From: Vandiemenella viatica
Lineage: Eukaryota > Arthropoda > Insecta > Orthoptera > Morabidae
NCBI GenBank assembly: GCA_031002005.1
Contig: JARYHS010008074.1
Coordinates: forward strand, 353,424,932 to 353,488,931
Reading direction: 5' to 3'
DNA: 64,000 nt
Shown in pieces: positions 58,128 through 64,000 of this stretch. The notes under the pieces were generated by a model, which was given only the letters and a program-made list of their open reading frames with translations, was not told the origin of the DNA and made no database searches. The first letter of the stretch is position 1, and each line of letters begins with the position of its first letter. The translations under genes and the position numbers were made by a program.

Positions 58128-59131
58128 CATATTTGTGACGGAGCCCGAGTCGGACTCAGGCTGCATGCTATTGTCATGCTGCCGAAGCCTGAGTCTGGAT
58201 CGGGTGGCAGTTAACTCCCGATTTCCGCTGCCTTATAAGTCAGATCCTGGTATTTCCGCATGGTACTGAGTCTGTTAAAGTTTCTATATTACATGCTGCC
58301 ATCTAGCGAGTATTTCTTAGGCCATCTCTAGCTGTCCATTATATCATTTCGGCTACAGAAACTCATGCATTTTTTGTGTGTGCGGCTTGTTGCAGAAATT
58401 TTTCAATGTCTTTTGCTCTGTGAATTTCTTTTATAATGGGTGAAAGATTGAGGGACGAAGTGATAGGCGATTCAGGAGACACTGAAGAGTGGGAAAGTTT
58501 TTCAGATAAAAATGAAACGCTTACTGCTGGTAAGCTACTTGATGCGAACAATTACGTAATTACAACTGTTCTATTCGAATTTCTTTCTTTGTGTATAAAA
58601 GATATTATTTTGAAAGTAAATATATTGTAATCTGCAGAGGAAGGTGGTGTTTATGACATCAGTGGACAAGATGAAGTTCATGAAGTAGCTTCTGATGCAA
58701 TACAAGAGCCTCATCCATGTAAAAAAATGCACCGATCTCATAATGGAAATGAAGTTTCACAGTGGTTACATGATGATATTCTTCCGGATTTGCCTCTTTT
58801 TGAGTTACTGCATCAGAGAGCGAAAACTCTACCCTCCGTCTGTTTTAGTATTTTTGTGCCAGACAAAATTGTGTAGCGTAAAGTGATTGTAAGACTTTTT
58901 ACAATATAAAATCTGAACATACATACTCATACATTTGATTATAAACACTTTTTTACCTTTCTCCTGATGTCGTACCCCATTTATATAAAAAGTGTGCAAG
59001 TCAAACTACGATAATATGAAAGTTTCTTTGCTGTAGCATTAATTATTAGAAGTTATTTGAAATTTAAAAATCACAAAAAATGGCAAGTTACTTGAGCACC
59101 TGGGAGAGCATAAGACTCAGGTGCAATAGTG
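58128..59131 (+). mobile_element. 1004-bp TTAA-target element (piggyBac-like)
   Basis: Inserted at TTAA (58124-58127 and 59132-59135). Removal restores the surrounding ORF, as comparison with copy 1 shows. Ends are catatttgtg and (complement) cactattgca, a weak terminal similarity. Each end carries a hairpin: cccgagtcggactcaggc with gcctgagtctggatcggg (about 58143-58201), and gcacctg/caggtgc (about 59096-59124). It encodes a two-exon ORF. Confidence 0.85.
58436..58876 (+). CDS. two-exon ORF in the TTAA element
   Basis: ATG at 58436 opens MGERLRDEVIGDSGDTEEWE. Exon 1 ends at 58529 before a gtaag donor. A 108-bp intron ends in ctgcag. Exon 2 (58638-58876) continues in frame (EEGGVYDISGQDEVHEVASD) to a stop after about 111 residues in total. 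The acidic N-terminus followed by basic/aromatic residues (SQWLHDDILPDLPLF) could be the N-terminal part of a piggyBac transposase left by internal deletion, but no catalytic motif is present. Splice sites are inferred by eye. The frame is free of stops. Confidence 0.6.
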
Positions 59132-60493
59132 TTAAATACTTTGAAGATGAAGAGGAGAGTTTGAGGGAGAGGGAAAAGGCTTATGTATCAATCCCTAAGC
59201 TGGAAAATTGTTTTGAATGTGACTTAGCTGATATGTTGTTTAGCTCTTTATTTGATGTAGATGATGGTATTGAAGCAATGGGTGGGAGTAAGACATTCCC
59301 TTCACTGGTTTATGATTTGGAAAAATGCTCTGAACATGACTTAGCTGATACGTTGTTTAGTTCGTTATTTGGTGTAGATGACGGTATAGAAGAAACGGGT
59401 GGGAGTAAGAAGTTCCCTTTACCGGTCTTTGACTTGGAAACATGTACAGTATGTGACTTACGTGACACAATGTTTAGTACACTCTTTGATATAGGTGATA
59501 ATACTGTTCTAATAAGTGAAGAAAAGGATAGTTATGTTGCAGAGGAAGTCTCCGAGTTTAATATTAGGAAAAGTGTAGATACAAATAGTTTCTTAGGTAA
59601 AGATAGTAGTCTATCAGTTAATGGATAGTGGAATTGGAAGTAATGACAGACTAAATTGCAGTAGTATTGCCAGTTGGTTCAGCAATGTTGCTATTAAGGG
59701 ACAATCAATTTTTAAAAACATAACCATATGGTACATCAGCTGTTCTATGGATATGCCAAAGTCTGCTGTTTGAGATAATTCAAAGTTTATGTCTCTGTCA
59801 GGAAGTTCTGTGTATATAGTATTAGATGTTCAGTCAGCAGCAGAAGAAAATTGGACAGTTTGAAAAAAGTAATTTACATAGTTTTGGATTTTCAGGGAAA
59901 TCCTGAAACCCACTTTTACAGTAAGATGTAGGGAACCTTTTCCACAGTCTTGGGGAGAGGTGCCCTAATTTCTGTTATTTTTATGAGAATTAGTTTTTGG
60001 AATGACATGTTTTGGGGAGTGGTCACTATGGATAAATATCTGATTTCGTAAATAATATTGTGTCAATAAATGTATATAGACAGTTGGTTTGTGTACTCCT
60101 GTTAGAATAGTAGATATAATGAACCAGAATGTTAAAGATGTAATAATGCCAATGTATAAAGCAATTTGAAACAGTTCTGTCTGGTGACTTTTGGTGTTTT
60201 CATGATGTTAGGACTGGCTGCACTGTGGTCACAAAACATCAGCTGTCAAATGTAAACAGACTTTTGTCATCAACAAACAGACTGCATGAGTGTGACTTGT
60301 CGTGAATGAATAACTTGTAACTTACTTAAGGTGATGGAGTTAAATGTTTGTTTTGTAAAATACTAACCAAGAAAATAGTTGGATCTGTAAATAGATATTT
60401 ATTTGCAATGTTGTTGCAGGCCATATTTCCGCAGTTCCTTAATTAATTACCAGTTGAAAGATAATGCCAATGCAACTGTTTCATTTATTTATT

Positions 60494-60544
60494 GATGCGT
60501 TGTACGCGTTTCAACTCTCATCGAGACATCATCAGCGATGAATC
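60494..60544 (-). ncRNA. hammerhead-ribozyme-like motif, copy A
   Basis: Minus strand: stem I arm gattcatcg, core CUGAUGA (60535-60529), an imperfect stem II (ucuc/gaga), GAAA (60512-60509), a very short stem III (ACGCGU) and the cleavage position after UA, then the second stem I arm caacgcatc. Penelope-like elements are known to carry minimal hammerheads with tiny stem III. Weak pairing at the base of stem II makes activity uncertain. Confidence 0.6.
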
Positions 60545-60638
60545 TGTGTTACAGTTTTTATATACAGTTTTATCCTATTTTATGTAATTATGAGCATGAG
60601 ATATTTTATAGCTAATGGTTACTTACTATTTACATTTT

Positions 60639-60785
60639 TTAATACGGTATGCAGCTGCGCATCTCCGTTTTCATATACAAAGCATGTTTTGCCTGTATCA
60701 TATTTACAATATTGTTTGTCGTCATCGTTCCGTCGTCTGTTGGCGTCAGCTGCTTCCGCGTCCTTCGGTTGTCTACTGTGGCCAT
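60639..60785 (-). CDS. small conserved ORF in the PLE terminal region, copy A
   Basis: Starts at an ATG in a strong context (aacaagatgg) and reads MATVDNRRTRKQLTPTDDGT for about 48 codons. The same start and frame are present in copy B (63641-63799). It may be the 5' end of the main frame carried in a long-terminal-like repeat, or a chance frame. No known domain. Confidence 0.4.
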   Translation of the reverse strand: MATVDNRRTRKQLTPTDDGTMTTNNIVNMIQAKHALYMKTEMRSCIPY

Positions 60786-60799
60786 CTTGTTTGCATGTG

Positions 60800-61346
60800 T
60801 CAGGTCTCGTGCAGATAGCGCGATTTTTGAAAAGTGCATGCATGTGTGATGGTCTTGTTAGTGTGTTTTATATTTAAGTGTGATGTATATGTATGGTTTT
60901 TTTCTTTTTTTATATACACAGTTTTTGTGTATTTTGTTTTGTCTGTCGAGTTTGTGTATATTATATTGAGTAATGTTTTATTTGTGATGTTTACTTGGTT
61001 GTTTACTACTTGTTTGCCTGCATTTTTTGCTTTTTGAATATATAAGTTTTCCTGTATAGTGGGTGTGTTGTGTCTGTGGTTGTTGATAGTGAGTATTTGC
61101 ATATCAGTGTTTATATTTGTCGGTGAATGATTATTTTCTATGAGGTGTTAGGCAAATGTGGAATGGTTGCTGTATTTTAATGCTCTCATGTGCTCTTTGT
61201 ACCTGATTTGGAACTGTCTTCGTGTTTGCCCTATGTATATTGCTTCACATTTTTGACAGGTGAGTTGGTAAATGCCTGAATTTTGGTATTTGTTTGTGTC
61301 TGAATGTGGTCTAATTTGTCTTTGCAGTGAGTTGTCAGTTCGCAGT
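60800..61346 (-). pseudogene. GIY-YIG endonuclease domain, copy A
   Basis: NSGIYQLTCQKCEAIYIGQT then RRQFQIRYKEHMRALK form the GIY...YIG signature, the catalytic-arginine region and the R-x-x-E-H block of Penelope-type endonucleases, with the CxxC inserted between GIY and YIG. A stop interrupts the frame after the STFA segment. Upstream continuity is broken by the insertion at 61347. Confidence 0.85.
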
Positions 61347-61610
61347 GTACATCTTGTGGTGTATGTATTATTTTGTTATGGATTTTTTTTTTATGTACCA
61401 TATATGCTATGACTGTACATCTTCTGGTGTATGTATTATTTTGTAATGGAAGTGCATAATGTACCATGTATACTATGACTGTACATCTAGTGGTGTACTT
61501 ATTATTTTGTTATGCAACTGTTTATCTGTAAATTGACAACTTTCCACATCCCACAGAGCCAGTCTCTTATATTGGGATCAATGGAAAATGAATGTATTGT
61601 ATTGTATTGT
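61347..61610 (+). mobile_element. 264-bp insertion with three tandem units and ATTGT tail
   Basis: Absent from copy B, which shows the empty site (cgcagtgaaat). Flanked by agt (61344-61346 and 61611-61613). Contains three units starting at 61347, 61415 and 61481 (gtacatct-tggtgta), then 'acagagccagtctcttata' and a (ttgta)n tail. SINE-like or another short retroposon; class unclear. Confidence 0.75.
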
Positions 61611-61772
61611 AGTGAAATATTGATGCCTTGTTTTTTGAAAATGTTTGTGATTCAGTGTGTGTATTTGTTAGAATATGTCATTGCATACCATTTCCTTTTG
61701 TTATCATTGTCCTGTGTGGTTTGTGTGTTTGTTTGGACTGTGTGTGTTGTAGATGTGTTTTTCTGGTAGGAT

Positions 61773-62690
61773 CTATGTGGTTGCAGTTTGGTTGTGTTGC
61801 TTATTATTTGTTCTTTTTTTAATTTGGTTGATTATTTTTCTGTTTATTGTGTCAACTGTGTGTGGTTCATATCCATTTTTTGTTGCTATTTCCTTTATTG
61901 TGTTGAGTTCTATTTGGTAGTTGTTCTTTGTTTGTGGGATTCTGTTTAATCTGTTTAACATGAAACGTATTGCAGCTTGTTTGTGATTGTGTGGGCGGTT
62001 TGATGTGGAATGTATTATCTCGTCTGTTGCTGTAGGTTTTCTGTATATTTGGAATGAGTGTTTGTTTTCATGTTTTGTAATGGTGAGATCCAAAAAAAAT
62101 TATTTTCCCTATGTCTTCTTTTTCTATTGTGAATGTGATTTTTTGGTGTATATTGTTTATGTCCTGGTGTAATTCATTTATTCTTTCATCTGAATCATTT
62201 ATGAGGCATAGAATATCATCAACATACCTCCACCAATACAGAATCTTGTATCCTTTTTGGGGGATTAGTTTTTGCAGTATTTCCATTTCTATGTTGTCTA
62301 TGAATATATTGGCTAAGGTGCCTGAGATTGGGGATCTCATAGGCAGTCCTTCCTGTTGCAGGTAATATTTATTAAAAGTGAAATAATTCTGTGTGGTCAG
62401 TATTTCTATTGTGCTTTTGATTTCTTCTATATGGTTGCTGGGTAGTATTTTGTAAGTATTGAGGTTTGTGTTGATTAGTTCTATGGTTTCTTCGATTGTG
62501 ATGTTACAGTACATATTTTCAATATCAAATGATACGAGTGTTGCTGTGCTTGGGATGTGTGTGTCTTTTATGTTCTGAAAGGGTTCTGTTGTGTTTTTTA
62601 TACTTCTGTTCTCCTTTAATGTGTAGTGTTGGTTTAAGATGCTATTTATGTGTTTGGCTAAGTGATATGTTGGGGCTTTTCTAAAATTAA
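61773..62690 (-). pseudogene. Penelope-type reverse transcriptase, copy A
   Basis: Minus strand from NFRKAPTYHLAKH through LVSFDIENMYCNI (motif A aspartate), EGLPMRSPISGTLANIFIDN (motif B) and WWRYVDDILC (catalytic YVDD). It is followed, after a frameshift near 62090, by TITKHENKHSFQIYRKPTAT and RFMLNRLNRIP. SPISG and the telomerase-like order mark a Penelope-like element. The N-terminal part is absent. Confidence 0.92.
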
Positions 62691-63129
62691 TTTACATAAA
62701 CCACAAATTCCAATAAGACCAGTAATACGTTTCATGTTGAACAGATTAAACAGAATCCCACAAACAAAGAACAACTACCAAATAGAACTCAACACAATAA
62801 AGGAAATAGCAACAAAAAATGGATATGAACCACACACAGTTGACACAATAAACAAAAAAAAAAGAACCAAATTAAAAAAAGAACAAATAATAAGCAACAC
62901 AACCAAACTGCAACCACATCGATCCTACCATAAAAACACACCTACAACACACACAGTCCAAACAAACACACAAACCACACAGGACAATGATAACAAAAGG
63001 AAATGGTATGCAATGACATATTCTAACAATTACACACACTAAATCACAAACATTTTCAAAAAACAAGGCATCAATATTTCACTGCGAACTGACAACTCAC
63101 TGCAAAGACAAATTAGACCACATTCAGAC

Positions 63130-63560
63130 ACAAACAAATACCAAAATTCAGGCATTTACCAACTCACCTGTCAAAAATGTGAAGCAATACACATAGGGCA
63201 AACACGAAGACAGTTCCAAATCAGGTACAAAGAGCACATGAGAGCATTAAAATACAGCAACCATTCCACATTTGCCTAACACCTCATAGAAAATAATCAT
63301 TCACCGACAAATATAAACACTGATATGCAAATACTCACTATCAACAACCACAGACACAACACACCCACTATACAGGAAAACTTATATATTCAAAAAGCAA
63401 AAAATGCAGGCAAACAAGTAGTAAACAACCAAGTAAACATCACAAATAAAACATTACTCAAAAAATATACACAAACTCGACAGACAAAACAAAATACACA
63501 AAAACTGTGTATATAAAAAAAGAAAAAAACCATACATATACATCACACTTAAATATAAAA
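63130..63560 (+). pseudogene. GIY-YIG endonuclease domain, copy B
   Basis: Same motifs as copy A. The tyrosine of YIG is replaced by histidine and a stop follows STFA, so it is probably inactive. Confidence 0.8.
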
Positions 63561-63640
63561 CACACTAACAAGACCATCACACATGCATGCACTTTTCAAA
63601 ACTCGCGCTATCTGCACGAGACCTGACACATGCAAACAAG

Positions 63641-63799
63641 ATGGCCACAGTAGACAACCGAAGGACGCGGAAGCAGCTGACGCCAACAGACGACGGAACG
63701 ATGACGACAAACAATATTGTAAATATGATACAGGCAAAACATGCTTTGTATATGAAAACGGAGATCGCAGCTGCATACCGTATTAAAAAATGTAAATAG
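63641..63799 (+). CDS. small conserved ORF in the PLE terminal region, copy B
   Basis: Counterpart of 60639-60785 with the same ATG context and the same MATVDNRRTRKQLTPTDDGT start. It stays open about five codons longer because of a small difference near 63768. Function unknown. Confidence 0.4.
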   Translation: MATVDNRRTRKQLTPTDDGTMTTNNIVNMIQAKHALYMKTEIAAAYRIKKCK

Positions 63800-63880
63800 T
63801 AAGTAACCATTAGCTATAAAATATCTCATGCTCATAATTACATAAAATAGGATAAAACTGTACATAAAAACTGTAACACA

Positions 63881-63931
63881 GATTCATCGCTGATGATGTC
63901 TCGATGAGAGTTGAAACGCGTACAATGCATC
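63881..63931 (+). ncRNA. hammerhead-ribozyme-like motif, copy B
   Basis: Core CUGAUGA at 63890-63896, GAAA at 63913-63916, short stem III ACGCGU (63916-63921), cleavage position after 63922. Stem I arms gattcatcg and caatgcatc pair at seven of nine positions. It is almost identical to copy A. Confidence 0.6.
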
Positions 63932-64000
63932 AATAAATAAATGAAACAGTTGCATTGGCATTATCTTTCAACTGGTAACTAAGATATTTATTTATTGCAA

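Larger units (their letters stand above)
57768..59628 (+). pseudogene. unrecognised repeat-protein ORF, copy 2, split by TTAA element
   Basis: Exon-like pieces 57768-58127 and 59132-59628 join exactly at TTAA to give IEEFL then KYFEDEE, matching copy 1. After a TGA near 58024 the same frame continues (LSETGVIQHGIVGT). The second piece is open for about 165 codons. It holds three tandem repeats of about 38 residues, each of the form LExCxxxDLxDxxFSxLFxxxD, followed in the first two by a GGSKxFP block. Family unknown. The regular spacing of C, D-L and F-S-x-L-F suggests a repeated short helical module. Confidence 0.75.
57768..60393 (+). mobile_element. second copy of LTR-element 3' region (inverted)
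   Basis: Plus-strand homologue of the minus-strand stretch 49500-47810: the unrecognised ORF plus the following non-coding part ('gttttcatgatgttaggact', 'tggatctgtaaatag'). Its left side is cut by Tigger at a TA. A TTAA element interrupts it (58128-59131). A Penelope-like pair interrupts it at 60394, after which it resumes at 63983. Confidence 0.85.
60405..62690 (-). mobile_element. Penelope-like element, copy A
   Basis: Minus strand, 5'-truncated inside reverse transcriptase. Order: reverse transcriptase core (62690-62068), connector (62093-61773), a 264-bp insertion (61347-61610), GIY-YIG endonuclease (about 61346-60800), then a terminal region with a small ORF and a hammerhead-like motif. 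Joined head-to-head to copy B at about 62690. Confidence 0.88.
62685..63982 (+). mobile_element. Penelope-like element, copy B (RT core deleted)
   Basis: Plus strand. Begins with KINLHKPQIPIRPVI, which in the element lies just before the first residues of copy A. It then jumps straight to RFMLNRLNRIP, so the reverse transcriptase core is missing. The connector, GIY-YIG domain (GIYQLTCQKC, then HIGQTRRQFQI, YIG changed to HIG), terminal small ORF and hammerhead-like motif follow. With copy A it is flanked by gatatttattt (60394-60404 and 63983-63993). Confidence 0.85.

Overview
This window is eukaryotic, from a transposon-rich arthropod genome and most likely an insect. It is AT-rich and has long stretches with no gene. 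It holds almost every major class of insect mobile DNA: Helitron, hAT, piggyBac, pogo/Tigger, Ty3-type LTR, several non-LTR clades, Penelope-like elements and tRNA-derived SINEs. There is one split host exon with GT-AG borders. I see no bacterial-style operons, rRNA, tRNA genes or CRISPR. A run of exactly 1000 N (20294-21293) is a scaffold gap. The insect order cannot be settled from sequence reading alone.

Layout. 0-6.4 kb: a SINE fragment, a decayed Helitron Rep region (copy 1), a small MITE and a Ty3-type RNase H scrap. 7.2-9.9 kb: a nest of three TIR elements, each with an 8-bp target-site duplication (TSD); one is reduced to its two terminal repeats. 8.3-11.5 kb: degenerate 135-155-bp repeat units in both orientations. 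12.5-20.3 kb: Helitron copy 2, with its Rep HUH motif and Y2 motif separated by a 3.75-kb hAT element that itself carries a 310-bp hAT MITE. 22.8-28.7 kb: a full-length I-type non-LTR retrotransposon on the minus strand, with a 13-bp TSD and an intact 1230-residue ORF2. Its 3' UTR has five hairpins that all share a 9-nt loop. 29.8-31.6 kb: a Helitron C-terminus with its 3' end, fused to a 5'-end-only fragment of a relative of that retrotransposon. 35.7-36.3 kb: a perfect 315-bp tandem duplication. 36.5-38.5 kb: a jockey/CR1-like LINE with a 5' inversion. 40.05-40.19 kb: one exon of a DHRS12-like short-chain dehydrogenase, the only convincing host coding sequence.

43.8-53.0 kb: an LTR retrotransposon on the minus strand. 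It has a gag fragment, no recognisable pol, and an unrecognised acidic ORF where pol would be expected. A CR1-like LINE and a foldback sequence lie inside it. 53.4-56.8 kb: a satellite array interrupted by a piggyBac element at TTAA. 57.0-60.4 kb: a Tigger 5' end and a second, inverted copy of the unrecognised LTR-element ORF. That ORF encodes three tandem repeats of about 38 residues and is split by a 1-kb TTAA element with its own two-exon ORF. 60.4-64.0 kb: a head-to-head pair of Penelope-like elements (reverse transcriptase plus GIY-YIG endonuclease) inserted as one unit. Each member carries a hammerhead-ribozyme-like motif.

The elements act as parasites of one another. In several cases a paralogous sequence in the same window supplies the empty site or the missing half, so insertion boundaries can be read directly. 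The observations most worth following up are the 9-nt-loop hairpin array of the LINE, the pol-less LTR element with its repeat protein, the terminal-repeat-only palindrome, and the 1-kb TTAA element.
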